From: Sternotherus odoratus
Lineage: Eukaryota; Chordata; Testudines; Kinosternidae
NCBI GenBank assembly: GCA_032164245.1
Contig: JAVMKO010000002.1
Span: 89,603,340 to 89,667,339 of the forward strand
Reading direction: 5' to 3'
Length of the DNA: 64,000 bases
Under the pieces are notes generated by a model. The model worked only from the letters and a program-made list of their open reading frames with translations, was not told the origin of the DNA and made no database searches. This document shows, piece after piece, positions 23,595 through 33,822 of the stretch (its first letter is position 1; each line of letters begins with the position of its first letter). The translations under genes were made by a program, and so were the position numbers.

Positions 23595-25400
23595 GACATT
23601 TACACATTAGCTTTTCCCTCTACTGAAGAATATGTGCCACTGTGGGACTTCAGTGAAGATGCTCTCCTGTTGACATAGTGCTGTCTATGCTGGGGGTGAG
23701 GTCAGTATAACTATGTCGTTCAGGGGTGTGGGTTTTTCACAACCCTAAGCGATGCAGTTATACCAATATAAGTTTGGAACATACACCTGACCCAAGTGGC
23801 TACTCGCTTTCTTCACCAATGCCTTCATATTCCAAGAATGAATTCTGTACTGGAAGTTTATACAGCAGGGTGGCCCTGATGAGTAAAAAGCTCAGTTTCT
23901 ATCTCCTGCCATCTATATCCTCCCATCCCGGATGGTAATTTAACGTGCTGTATTTACTGTTTAGGGGGAGACAGAGAGAGGCATCTTCTGAAGATGAAGG
24001 ATTGCTCCATAGCCAGCTTCTTGGCAATGAGGCCTCTTCCATGTCTTTACAACAGGCCAAAATAGAAAGGAACTACTTAAGGGAGTTCCTGGTTCCCAGC
24101 ATTTCATCCTAGAAAAGAACAACTCCCAAACCTATAGGCTTCTCCAGTGAAGCACAGAGTAGTACCAACCAAGATGTTTACAAATCTCTATTTTCTCAAA
24201 TTCAGTTTCAGGAAGATGGAGCCTACAAAAGTAAAAGACAGGATTTGTGCCCAGAAGTTCATGTTTTAAAAGGCTACATTTAAGTTAATATAGTAAAATG
24301 GTTTCATACGCATCTTTCAAGGCCACTTTTCAGCAACAAGACCTGCAATACTACAAATAAAGTTATTGGTGTATTAACAAAAGCAAGTTGGAATAAGTAA
24401 GCTATATATCTAACTTGCTTTATAATTAAATGTCTGTCTAGCCTGCCTAGCAACAAATCAGTATGGAGGTTCGCTTGGGGACAGAATTTGAATTCAAAGT
24501 TACAGGTAATATTCACAGTAGAAGATGCTACAGCCATCCAGTCTTCATTTTAAATATGCTCACTTTTTTCATTTTTAAAAAGAGCAATCACAACTACCAC
24601 CAAACTTGTCCTTTTTTATAATCTCACACTGCATTATATTTCTTTAAAATAATTATTTTGAAAGCAGCAACTACAGATTATGTCTCTACAGAGTCTATAA
24701 TAAAACATGCAATCTTATTGAGTACACACATGTTTATTAGTCAGAATCAATACTTTTTTAATTCTGATAAAATACAACAGCAAACTGAGAAAGAGGATCT
24801 TTTCTGAAAATTGTTCTTCCATCATTCTATGGAAATTGTCATTATGCTCAAAATCCTTTCATATTTGACACAAAAAGATTTGAGCATCTTACTCACTGAC
24901 ACTATCCTGTGGCTTACATCAACAGTTCGACTCTGTACTTGATTCAACTTTCTCTTTGCAAAAAATAAAGGCAAAAAAGAAATATGCCCAGAGCTCAAGC
25001 ACTCCCTATGGTCCAACGCATACCTCTTTCAATGGAGAATCACAATTCTAACAAATGCATAATCACCCATCCTGCTGAGTCTGCGCCACTGAAATGCTAG
25101 AGCAGGAATCACACCTTAGATCTTTTCTACTCGAAAAGCTGGGCTGCCAAATGAAAAAAAAAATTAAATTGCACCACAGTTTTTGTTCTAAACTTGTGAC
25201 AGTCTGCTGCAATCAGGAGGCAGGATCCCCCTTGTTACGAGAAAGGTAGCTGCGGGTAGAGGACCTCAGGACTCTGGACCTCAGGCTCCCCTCATTTGGT
25301 CTCACTAAATCCAAACTTGTTGATCTTCTAACCATGCTGCAAACGGCCTTATTTGATACGAGCTTAGGAAAATGAGAGGATGTTCCTGGATACAATAAAG
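23595..25400. other. Intronic sequence, nothing recognised
   Basis: AT-rich sequence without recognisable gene or repeat termini. Confidence 0.4.
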
Positions 25401-25455
25401 AAAGTGAGGAATACTTGTAGCACCTTAGAGACTAACTAGTTTATTTCAATGGGGA
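25401..25455 (-). mobile_element. Penelope-like 3' end fragment
   Basis: gaatacttgtagcaccttagagactaactagtttatttc is a short diverged copy, in the same orientation as 34400-34450 (gtcctgtggcaccttaaagactaac). Only about 55 bp is recognisable. Confidence 0.5.
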
Positions 25456-25534
25456 TGAGGGGATTAGCTGGCTGAGATAAATTGCTGTCTCCATTTGACT
25501 GTTTCATGCTGCTGGCTGGTGGAATTTATTTACT

Positions 25535-26585
25535 ACTAGCGAAAATACCCGGCGTTGCTCGGGTCAGTCGGAGGTGGGGAGGGGGCAGAGAGCTGAGCGA
25601 GTGCGGGGTCTGTTGGAGGGGGCAGAGAGCAAACCTGACACCCCCACCTCACCCCCCGACCAAACCCAACACCCCCACCTCACTTACCCCTCGACCAACC
25701 CCGACTCACATTTTCACCCCCCCCCACCCAAACCCAACACCCAGTCTCCCCCTACCAACCCCAACACCCCCTGACCAACACCCACACCTCACCCCTATAG
25801 ACCAAACCTGACACACCCACCTCACTTCCCCCCCCAACCAAACCCGACATCCCTACCTACCACCACAAACAAACCCGACACCCACACCTCACTTACCCCT
25901 CGACCAACCCTGACCCCCCTCCTCAACCCCCAACCAAACCCAACACCCCCACCTTACCCCCCCCACCAAACCCAACACCCCCTGACCAACCCCAACACCC
26001 ACACCTCACCCCTCACCCACCCAGACACCTTCCCACCCACCCCCCCGACCAAACCCAACACCCCCGGCTCACTTACCCCCCGACCAAACCCAACACCCCC
26101 ACCTCACCCCCCCCCGACCAAACCCAACACCCCCACCTCACCCCCCCCCCGACCAAACCCAACACCCCCACCTCACCCCCCCCCGACCAAACCCGACACC
26201 CCCACCTCACTTACCCTCCGAACAAACCCAACTCGGGTCCGTTGGAGGTGGGGAGGGGGCAGAGAACTGAGGGATTCCGGGGTCCGTTGGAGGGGGGAGG
26301 GGGCAGAGAGCTGAGGGATTCCGGGGTCCGTTGGACGGGGTATTATGACATCATAACTATGTCACAGAGAACAGCAGCTGCCCAGCTGATGTGGTTGGCC
26401 TTTAAATAATTTCACCCCTGGGGGGTGTCAGAGGTGAGATTTAAATTTTTTTTGACTCTTACCCTGATTAGGACCCCAAGACCTCTAACTGTACCAAATT
26501 TCAAGTCTCTAGCTCAAACGGTGTGGAAGGAGTAAGCGTTCATACATACATGCATACACCATTTGACTTTTATATATATAGATGT
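25535..26585 (+). mobile_element. Retroelement with ACCCGGCGTTGCTCGGGT head and TATATA-GATG tail, copy 1
   Basis: It begins actagcgaaaatacccggcgttgctcgggt and ends ttgacttttatatatatagatg, a tail style seen in RTE-like non-LTR retrotransposons. The conserved 3' body (aggtgagatttaaa... cttaccctgattaggacccc... tctaactgtaccaaatttcaagtct) is shared with copy 2 at 26649. The middle is a long C-rich minisatellite, described separately. No coding frame survives. The head sequence is familiar from many animal genomes, but I cannot name the family with confidence. Confidence 0.6.
25636..26232. repeat. C-rich minisatellite, about 36-bp units
   Basis: Tandem units of the form CCCCCGACCAAACCCAACAC CCCCACCTCAC with variable C-runs. 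The last units (about 26080-26200) are the most regular, and earlier ones are shuffled or truncated. The strands are strongly skewed, C on plus and G on minus. A second tandem block of about 54 bp (ccggggtccgttggagg...gagagctgagggatt) follows at 26236-26335. Confidence 0.85.
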
Positions 26586-26648
26586 AGGCCAGTTACCGTT
26601 ACCGCAAGGAGCTCAAAGCTTCTGTATGTGCCTTTTATTATTATTACT

Positions 26649-26972
26649 AGCAAATACCCGGCGTTGCTCGGGTCCGTCGGAGAGGGAGGAGAGAGCTGAG
26701 TGAGTGCGGGGTCCATTGGAGGGGGGGGGGGGAGAGCTGAGCGAGTGGGGGTCCATCGGAGAGGGGAGGGGGGAGAGAGCTGAGTGAGTGCGGGGTCCGT
26801 TGGAGGGGGGTATTATTACATCATAACTGTCACAGAGAACAGCAGGTGTTAACCTGCTGCCCTGCTGATGTGAATGGGCTTTAAAGAATTTCACCCCTAG
26901 GGGGCATCAGAGGTGAGATTTGAAAAATTTTCGATCCTTACCCTGATTAGAACCCTAAAGCCTATAACTGTA
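26649..26972 (+). mobile_element. Same retroelement, copy 2, cut by Tigger-like insertion
   Basis: It repeats the head actagcaaatacccggcgttgctcgggtccgtcgg and the body tgacatcataactgtcacagagaacagcaggtg... ctgattagaaccctaaagcctataactgta of copy 1, without the C-rich minisatellite. It stops at 26972, where the Tigger-like element begins. The expected remainder (ccaaatttcaagtctctagc...) is not found on the other side, so that end was deleted. Confidence 0.65.
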
Positions 26973-27350
26973 CAGTAAAACCCCGATTTAACGGACCCCG
27001 ATTTAATGGACTTCGGATGCAACGGACAAAATTTCCGATGCATCCCAAATCCGTTTTTCTCGGGCTGGCTGCCGGCTCCCGCCCGGGTCCCACCTGCGGG
27101 CGGGCTGGCTGGCGCCGGTTCCCGCCCCCCGGCTCCCGCCCACGGGCGGGCTGCCGGTTCCCAGCTCCCGCCCCCCGGCTCCCGCCCACGGGCGGGCTGC
27201 CGGTTCCCAGCTCCCGCCCCCCGGCTCCCGCCCACGGGCGGGCTGCCGGTTCCCAGCTCCCGCCCGAGTCCCAGCAGCCAGGACCTGGGCGGGCTGCCTG
27301 ACGGGTCCTGGCTGCCGGCTGCTGCCCGGGTCCCAGCAGCTGGGACCTTA
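26973..27350 (+). mobile_element. Tigger-like MITE, right end missing
   Basis: It starts after TA with CAGTAAAACCCCGATTTAACGG, the same terminus and first 70 bp as the complete copy at 47984 (gacttcggatgcaacggacaaaatttc). A GC-rich minisatellite follows (about 47-bp unit, ggctcccgcccacgggcggg.., roughly three units, 27120-27265). The inverted right end seen in the other copy is absent, so the right boundary is approximate. Confidence 0.75.
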
Positions 27351-28097
27351 TTTTTTGGATTATTGCCCCCTCAACATGAAGACTGCCATATTTCAAGTCA
27401 TGCATTCTTTACCAATGGAGTAATAGAATTAACAGTATTGAAAAATAATCACTTAACACTGCAGAGACCTCAAGTGCTAAACTAGTGGAGTCTGAGACCA
27501 GAGAATTGGCATCTTCTACAGTGGTTAACAAAGCAAATACCAATGGCCTTTTTACATATTTTTCTTTAATGAGGAATAATATGCATGTAGAAAAGTCCTA
27601 CTTAAAGGCTTCATTTATATTCTTCATTTATATTCTGGTTCAGGTCTGAACCATGTCCCCTAACAGCTGTAGGCTTATCTGGAAGCAGCTTAAGAAGTGT
27701 TCCAGTCTTTAACACTCAGATTCCCAATGGGGTCCAAACCCCAAATAAATCCGTTTTGCCCTGTGTAAAGCTTATACAGAGTAAACTCATAGACTGTTCG
27801 CCCTCTAGAACACTCAGAGAGATATGCACAGCTGTTTCCCCCCCCCCCTCAGGTACTAATACACACTCTGAGCTAATAAGTAAAAAATGATTTTATTAAA
27901 TACAGACAGTAGGATTCAAGTGGTTCCAAGTAGTAACAGACAAAACAAAGTGAATTACCAAGCAAAATAAAATAAAATAAAATAAAATAAAATAAAGCAT
28001 GCAAGTCTAAGCCTAATACAGTAATAAAACTGAATACAGATAAAACCTAACCCTGAGAAATGTTTCAATAAGTTTCTTTCACAGACTGGATGCCTTC
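27351..28097. other. Intronic sequence with AAAAT microsatellite
   Basis: AT-rich sequence. (AAAAT)n, about seven units, lies at 27965-27998. No gene recognised. Confidence 0.5.
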
Positions 28098-28518
28098 CTA
28101 GGGTTGGTCTTCACTGGAGGAGAGGGGGAGGGGGAAATCGACTGCAGATATGCAACTTCGGGTATGTCTTCACTACAGCAGTAGTTCGATTTCCTTTATT
28201 TCGATGTTGTGAACGCGACGGTATAAAGTCGATTTTGTGTGTCTTCACTAGGCACAGCTACGCACAGCACGTCGACAGTGTCTGTCCGCAAAACTTTTGC
28301 AAGCGTCGACATGACGAGCGTTGCACTGTGGGTACCTATCCCACAGTTCCCTGATCCCCCAGCAGGCACCATTTCGAGTGCTGCACTATGGGTAGGCATT
28401 TCCAAATTTCGCGCCCTTTTTCCGCGCCGCCCACCCCCATTCCGAGCGGTGCACTGTAGGTAGGCATCCCATAATTCGCGCCCTTTCTCCGCCGTGCTAA
28501 CGCCATAGCATTGCAAGC

Positions 28519-29895
28519 ATGGAGCCCGCTGACACCACGGCTGCAGTAATGGCTGTTGTGAGGACCTCGATCACAGTTGCTGAGTTCCTGCTGCACCGTC
28601 TGCAGAGGAGGAATGCGATCCGGGGAGAACTGCGCTTTCCGGAACCCGACGACAGTGAGGAGGAGATGGACAAGCACAGCGGGGACGACAGGGACACTGA
28701 CGTGCACAGCGGGGACGACAGGGACACTGACGTGCACAGCGGGGACGACAGGGACACTGCCGTTTTTGCAAGTAGGGCGACTGACAATCTGTCAAGAATG
28801 GTGGCAATGGGGCAGGCTCATGCCATCGAACGCCGATTCTGGGCCAGGGAAACAAGCACGGACTGGTGGGACCGCATAGTGCTGCGGGTCTGGGATGACT
28901 CCCAGTGGCTCAGAAACTTCCGCATGCGAAAGGGCACCTTCATGGAACTTTGTGACTTGCTGTCCCCGGCCCTCCAGCGCAGGAATACCAAAATGAGAGC
29001 GGCCCTTACAGTGGAGAAGCGAGTGGCGATAGCCCTCTGGAAGCTTGCAACGCCAGACAGCTACCGGTCAGTGGCGAATCAGTTTGGGGTGGGTAGGTCT
29101 ACAGTGGGCTTTGCTGTGATGCAAGTAAGCAGGGCAATCGTCGAGCGGCTGCTACACCGGGTTATAAACCTCGGAAACCTGCAAACCACAATAGATGGCT
29201 TTGCCGCCATGGGATTCCCTAACTGTGGTGGGGCTATAGATGGGACTCATATCCCTATCCTGGCACCGGACCACGAGGCCGCCGAGTACAGAAACCGGAA
29301 GGGATATTACTCAATGGTCATGCAAGCAGTGGTTGACCACAAGGGACGTTTCACCGACCTGTACGTGGGGTGGCCGGGAAAGCTTCATGACGCTCGAGTG
29401 TTCAGGAACTCTAGGGTTTTTAGGCAGCTGCAGCAAGGCACTTTCTTCCCCGACCAGAAAATTTCTGTGGGGGGGGTCGAAATGCCGATCGTGATCATTG
29501 GGGACCCAGCCTACCCCCTAATGCCCTGGCTTATGAAGCCCTACACAGGAGCCCTGGACAGGGGTCAGGAGCTGTTCAACTACAGGCTGAGCAAGTGCAG
29601 AATGGCCGTGGAGTGTGCATTTGGCCGCTTGAAAGGGAGATGGCGTTCCTTACTGATACGCTCAGACATCCGCGAGAGAAATATCCCCATTGTTATAGCT
29701 GCTTGCTCTGTGCTCCACAATATCTGTGAGAGCAAGGGGGAAACGTTTATGGCGGGCTGGGAGGCAGAGGCAAATTTACTTTCTGCTACTTATGAGCAGC
29801 CACACAGCAGGGAAAGTAAAAGAGCCCACCGTGAGGCCCTGCGCCTCAGGGACGCCTTGAAAGACAGTTTTATGAGTGCCCGAGATGGCGTTTGA
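28519..29895 (+). CDS. PIF/Harbinger DDE transposase (HARBI1-like)
   Basis: 458 codons without interruption. The start ATG has A at -3 and G at +4. Residues about 53-82 contain three tandem 10-residue repeats, HSGDDRDTDV, from a 30-bp DNA repeat (28675-28764). Residues about 155-205 look like the helical HTH-containing region (SYRSVANQFGVGRSTVG). The DDE_Tnp_4 fold follows: D241 in AIDGTH, D329 in IGDPAYP and E365 in VECAFGRLKGRW, with D35E spacing. LHDARVFRNS and SVLHNICE are also typical. In this superfamily the nuclease cuts and pastes the element and depends on the Myb-like partner for nuclear entry and end binding. AATAAA lies at 29997-30002, 102 bp after the stop. A slightly long acidic N-terminus is the only unusual trait. 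Confidence 0.95.
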   Translation: MEPADTTAAVMAVVRTSITVAEFLLHRLQRRNAIRGELRFPEPDDSEEEMDKHSGDDRDTDVHSGDDRDTDVHSGDDRDTAVFASRATDNLSRMVAMGQAHAIERRFWARETSTDWWDRIVLRVWDDSQWLRNFRMRKGTFMELCDLLSPALQRRNTKMRAALTVEKRVAIALWKLATPDSYRSVANQFGVGRSTVGFAVMQVSRAIVERLLHRVINLGNLQTTIDGFAAMGFPNCGGAIDGTHIPILAPDHEAAEYRNRKGYYSMVMQAVVDHKGRFTDLYVGWPGKLHDARVFRNSRVFRQLQQGTFFPDQKISVGGVEMPIVIIGDPAYPLMPWLMKPYTGALDRGQELFNYRLSKCRMAVECAFGRLKGRWRSLLIRSDIRERNIPIVIAACSVLHNICESKGETFMAGWEAEANLLSATYEQPHSRESKRAHREALRLRDALKDSFMSARDGV

Positions 29896-29996
29896 GAATC
29901 TGCTCCCTTGCTGTGCTCTAAGCCTGCTGCCCTTGTACCCTCTTTCCCTCCCCCCTCCCCATGCTTTCCCTCCTCCCTCCCCATGCTTGCAGAGGA

Positions 29997-30034
29997 AATA
30001 AAATCACTGTTGGAAAAATCATGGTTCCTTTATT
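29997..30034. terminator. Convergent poly(A) signals of the Harbinger genes
   Basis: AATAAA on the plus strand at 29997-30002 serves the transposase. The complement of AATAAA at 30029-30034 serves the minus-strand Myb/SANT gene. The 3' ends are therefore tail to tail and probably overlap. Confidence 0.7.
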
Positions 30035-30170
30035 GGTTCATCGGAAATACAAATGCAGGGGATCACTGTCCTGGTATCCTGGAGGGAAACCGGCAGTCGC
30101 AGTGGGGGAGGAGCGGGCAAAGGAGGGGGGGGAAGGGGGGAGAGGAGAGGTGGGCAAGACACAGCAGCTT

Positions 30171-30727
30171 TTACAAGTTTTCTGAGAAAGTCAGCCTGCT
30201 GCTGCTGCTGCTTCTGCTGGCTTGTGGGGTAGAGTGGAGCGGCCCACGGGCCTTGCCCCCCCGTGTTCTCACCCCGCGTCTGGGTGGGGAATCTATGGGA
30301 GTTGGGGAGGGGGGGAGGTGGTTACACAGGGGCTGCAGAGGTGGTCTTTGGGCATGCTGCAGCTCCACCAGAGATCGCAGCATGTCGCTCTGGTCCTCCA
30401 TTATGCGGAGGAAAGCATCCATGCGTCTTTCCTCACGTTCTACTCTCCTTTCTGCAGCGGCTTCCCTCCTTTCTGCAGCGGCTTCCCTCTTTGCTGCAGC
30501 GGCTTCCCTCTTTTCTGCAGCGGCTCTCCTTTCCTCTCTCTCTCGATTCCTTTCCTCTCTGTCTCGTTCCCTTGCCTGTATCATTTTTTCCCTCCAGTCC
30601 GTCTGGCGGGCTGCCTCAGCGCGCGAGTTCTCCAGGAGTTCAGTGAACATCTCATCGCGCGTTCGCGTTTTCTTTTTACGCTTTCTTTTCTGCGGTGCAG
30701 GGCGGGAGTTCAACTGTTGTTGTTCAT
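30171..30727 (-). CDS. Harbinger Myb/SANT-like gene, exon 2 (coiled coil)
   Basis: The acceptor is TTGCCCACAG followed by ATGAACAACAACAG at 30727. With the single base carried from exon 1, the joined codon is GAT and the frame stays open to a stop at 30171. The product of this exon begins EQQQLNSRPAPQKRKRKKK (basic, possible nuclear localisation signal). It continues with a long charged helix rich in REER and KREAAA repeats (a 21-bp DNA repeat at about 30450-30535), typical of a coiled coil, and ends in a Pro/Ser-rich tail with a Ser run encoded by (CTG)n. Joined with exon 1 the protein is about 397 residues. Confidence 0.8.
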
Positions 30728-31738
30728 CTGTGGGCAAGTGTGTGGGAAAAAAAAGGTTGAAAGTTATGAGACAGATACATTCAAGGTTAGGAGGCACTCG
30801 GACGGTACACAATGGGAGTAGTATGCTGTTTGCAACCTCAGTATTCAGAGGCCTGATATGATTTCTGTACAAGGTCATGTTCTACACCTAAAAGGAGAGG
30901 AGAGCTCACAGAAAAGTCAGAGCATCTCAGACACATATGCGTGCCTCAGCCCAAGACGGCTTCTGAAATCACCGTGCAGCCGGCCATGGTAAGTTAAAAG
31001 TGGCGCCTGCATACTGTAGAGCAACCCCGCCCCCTTCCCCCCACCGCGTGGCTGGCTCCCACTGAAACCGCAAACTGCAAAGCAAATGCCTAAGGGCTAA
31101 GGTCTTTTTGGGGCTCTTCAGACCGCGTGCAGACGGCTCAGATTCTCTGCCAGCTAACGCTACGGGCTGGGGGGGGGCGGGCGGCGGTCAGCGTTCATGG
31201 GGGGGGGGGGCGGGTTCGGTTCGTCGGTCCTCAGCAGAAAAGAGTACTTTGCAGCTGGGACTCTTTATCTCCCGACTAATTGCAGTCCGTATCTCAAACA
31301 GGCAACCCTGAATGACATCACTTTGCTGAGAATTTCTCGGAGAGATAGGGAGCGCATGCTCCTTGAGTCCATGCAAAGTCCTGGTCCATACGCCGCAATG
31401 CTAGCCTGCTCAATGATACCAGAAAACCTACTACTTTCGTGGCGTGGGTTGGTGTCCTATCACGGGGGACCAGATAAGGCAGCTCTCCCCAGAAATCTGC
31501 TGCGCTGGATTCATCGCTACCTCCTGGATAGCTTCCTTGAAATGTCCGCGGAGGACTTATGGTCAATCCCGGAGTATATTGACAAACTCTTTGAGTAGAA
31601 ATTGACCAGCAATGAAAGCACGCTAAGTCCTTAGGGCAAGTTACTTAGGGCAAGCATTAATGCCTTAGGGCAAGCATTAATAAATACTTCCTTTACAAAA
31701 TCACGCGTCATGTAATCACTTAAAAAAGAAACACTTAC
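30728..31738 (-). other. Intron of the Harbinger Myb/SANT-like gene
   Basis: It starts GTAAGT (31738-31733 on the minus strand) and ends CCCACAG (30728). The exon phases on either side match (1 base plus 2 bases). It contains G-runs at 31169-31211 and the plus-strand open frame described separately. Confidence 0.75.
31197..31598 (+). CDS. Unassigned third open frame of the Harbinger element
   Basis: 133 codons if the ATG in the G-run at 31197 is used. The convincing part starts at about 31302, directly after a splice-acceptor-like AACAG, and reads ATLNDITLLRISRRDRER... to EYIDKLFE and a TAG at 31596. Composition is protein-like, with two predicted amphipathic helical stretches (about residues 50-70 and 105-133). 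AATAAA follows at 31679-31684, about 80 bp after the stop, as if this were a terminal exon. I recognise no domain. It lies inside the intron of the minus-strand gene. It could be an accessory protein, a captured exon, or a chance frame. Confidence 0.45.
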   Translation: MGGGGGFGSSVLSRKEYFAAGTLYLPTNCSPYLKQATLNDITLLRISRRDRERMLLESMQSPGPYAAMLACSMIPENLLLSWRGLVSYHGGPDKAALPRNLLRWIHRYLLDSFLEMSAEDLWSIPEYIDKLFE

Positions 31739-32375
31739 CCCCCTGGGAGGCTTGGGAGGGTACTGGCTCCAGGGTGACAAACAGCTCCTGGCTCTCTGGG
31801 TACAAGGGTTCTCCGCTGGGCTCCTGCTGCTCCGTGAGATTTTCTTCTTCATGCTCGTCCTCCTCGGAATCAGTCTCCTCCCTGACGATGATCCCATCGG
31901 TGGAGTCCACGCACACCGGCGCGATGGTGGTGGGGGCGCCCCCCATTATGGCATTTAGTTCATTGTAGAACCTGCATGTCCGTGGCGCGCCCCCTGATCG
32001 TCCGTTTGCCTCCTTGGCTTTCTGGAAAGATTGCCGCAGCTCCTTAATTTTCACGCGGCACTGTGTGGTGTCCCTGTTGTGGCCCCTTTCCAGCATGGCC
32101 TTGGAGACTCTTCCGTAGGTGTTGGCATTCCGTTTGTTGTTGCGGAGTTCCAACATCACGGATTCCTCTCCCCAGATAGCGATGAGATCCAGCACCTCAC
32201 GAGTGGACCATGCTGGAGCTCTTCTCCTCTGGCTGGTCTCCAGGGTAGATGAGCTCAGCATGGATTCCTGTGATGCTGAGCTCTGCATGGCGGCTAGTGC
32301 TGCTGATTGCTCTGAATGGCGACTGATCAGTTCAGGTGAGCTGGCCACGCTGACCAAACAGGAAATGGCATTCAA
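31739..32375 (-). CDS. Harbinger Myb/SANT-like DNA-binding protein, exon 1
   Basis: An open frame from ATG at 32375, with a second in-frame ATG at about 32288 as an alternative start, to the donor GGG|GTAAGT at 31739/31738. Residues about 52-140 form a trihelical Myb/SANT-like domain of the type shared with MSANTD and ZSCAN20/29 proteins: APAWSTREVLDLIAIWGEE, then NTYGRVSKAMLERGHNRD and TTQCRVKIKELRQSFQKAKE. An acidic segment follows (TDSEEDEHEEENLTE). In PIF/Harbinger elements this partner binds the transposon ends and recruits the transposase. Convergent with the transposase gene. Confidence 0.88.
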
Positions 32376-32892
32376 ATGTTCCCGGGTCTTATCTACCTGG
32401 CCAGAGCAGCGAGTTCAGAGTGCAGTGCAGAGCGGTCACAGTGGAGCAGTAGTGAGGCAGTCCAGAGCGGTCAGAATGGAGCATTGTGGGACAGCCTCTG
32501 GAGGCTATTAATGTCGGGTTCCGTCTTCACTAGCCCACGGTCGAGCTTGGAACGTCGAGATTAGCCTTATGCCACTGGTTAGGCTGGAGTGCCAAGATCG
32601 ATCTTTAAGGCCCTTTACATCGACGTTAAGGGCATGTATGTGAAGACAGGTACACGTTTACTTCGACCTAACGTCATTAAGGTCGAATTAAAGTGGTAGT
32701 GAAGACATGCCCTTCAGCTCTGTGAATCACGTAGCTGAAAGTTTGCATATCTGCAGCCGACTTACCTGCCGTCCTCCGGCAAGCTGGGGTTCCGGAGTCG
32801 ACGGGGGCGCCGCGAGCGAGCGATTTCTAAATCGATCGCTAACAGATCGATCGCTACCCACCGATCTGGCAGGTAGTGAAGACCAGCCCCTA

Positions 32893-33822
32893 GTCTGGGC
32901 ACAGTTCTTTCCCCTGTTACAGCCTTTGTTCTAGTTCAGGTGGTAGCTAGGGGATTTCTCATGATTGCAGCCTCCTTTGTTCTGTTCCACCCCCTTATAT
33001 GGCTTTGGTACAAGGGGGGAATCTTATCTCTCTGGGTCCCCAGCTCTCACTTCTAAATGGAAAAGCACCAGGTTACAGATGGATTTCAGTACCAGGTGAC
33101 ATGGTCACATTTCCTGGGAGACTCCAAGCTTTCATTCCTCCCAGCCTGACTCACAGGGAGGCCTGCCTACAAACAAAGCTATCTACAGTCAATTGTCCTG
33201 GTTGATTGGAGCCATCAAGATTCCAAACCACCATTAATGGCCCACCCATTACATTATTACAGTAGAGCCTCTGAGTTATAGTTCACATTTCTAGTTTCAG
33301 ATACAAGAGGGATACATTTATACAAAGAGGCTGACCACACTCAGTAGATGATAAACTTCGTAATGATACCTTACAAGAGACCTTTTGAAAAAAGCATATT
33401 CCAGTTACATTATATTCATACTTATCAGCAGATTTTCATAAAATCATGTAGAGTGCAACATCATAATCTGCACCCTAATACTAAACAGGCATCTTCTTTG
33501 TACTAAGATGTTAATTTAGGCCCATTGCTGCTAGAGAGGAACAACATGCACCTCATCCACTGAGCACATAGCACTGAAAAGTCATATTTTAATTTAAAAT
33601 GGAGTAGTGGCTTCTACTAGATAACGAACACTGACTACAGTTACTAGAATCACAGTCTTTAGCTACATGCTGGTCATGGGGTCCAGTGATTTATTTCTGA
33701 TTTATTTTAAATAGTTCAGCTTTTGGACACAATCCCTTGTTTTCTAAGGAGATACCCCAACCCTGCTGGGATTTACCCACGATTTCACCACTAGAGCAAG
33801 CAGTACCTGAGTCAGTCAAGCA
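32893..33822. other. Intronic sequence, nothing recognised
   Basis: Mixed-composition sequence without recognisable gene or repeat ends. Confidence 0.4.

Larger units (their letters stand above)
28160..32712. mobile_element. Full-length PIF/Harbinger DNA transposon
   Basis: A 4553-bp element with ends GGGTATGTCTTCACTAC and GTAGTGAAGACATGCCC (inverted, one mismatch), flanked by TTC (28157-28159 and 32713-32715), a 3-bp duplication as expected for PIF/Harbinger. It holds the two genes of the superfamily in convergent arrangement: a DDE transposase (+) and a spliced Myb/SANT-like gene (-), with tail-to-tail poly(A) signals 27 bp apart. A third plus-strand frame is inside the intron of the minus gene. 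All main frames are open, so it is a candidate autonomous copy. Confidence 0.93.
28101..32889. mobile_element. Harbinger-like MITE split by the full-length Harbinger
   Basis: The outer parts are 28101-28159 and 32713-32889. Ends are GGGTTGGTCTTCACT and AGTGAAGACCAGCCC (inverted), with flanking CTA at 28098-28100 and 32890-32892. The two halves (cgactgcagatatgcaacttc ... agctctgtgaatcacgtagctgaaagtttgcatatctgcagccgac) line up with the uninterrupted copy at 44788-45077, which shows the empty site acttcagct. The MITE alone is about 235 bp. Confidence 0.88.

Noticed and set aside
25636..26232. CRISPR array or telomere-like repeat
   Set aside because: Units are contiguous without unique spacers, are not TTAGGG, and lie inside a dispersed retroelement.
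27006..27485. Pro-rich plus-strand frame and Ala/Gly-rich minus-strand frames
   Set aside because: They are produced by the 47-bp minisatellite in the Tigger-like element.
29908..30861. 317-codon plus-strand frame
   Set aside because: It is the antisense shadow of Myb/SANT exon 2; its Ser/Leu repeats mirror the KREAAA coiled coil on the minus strand.
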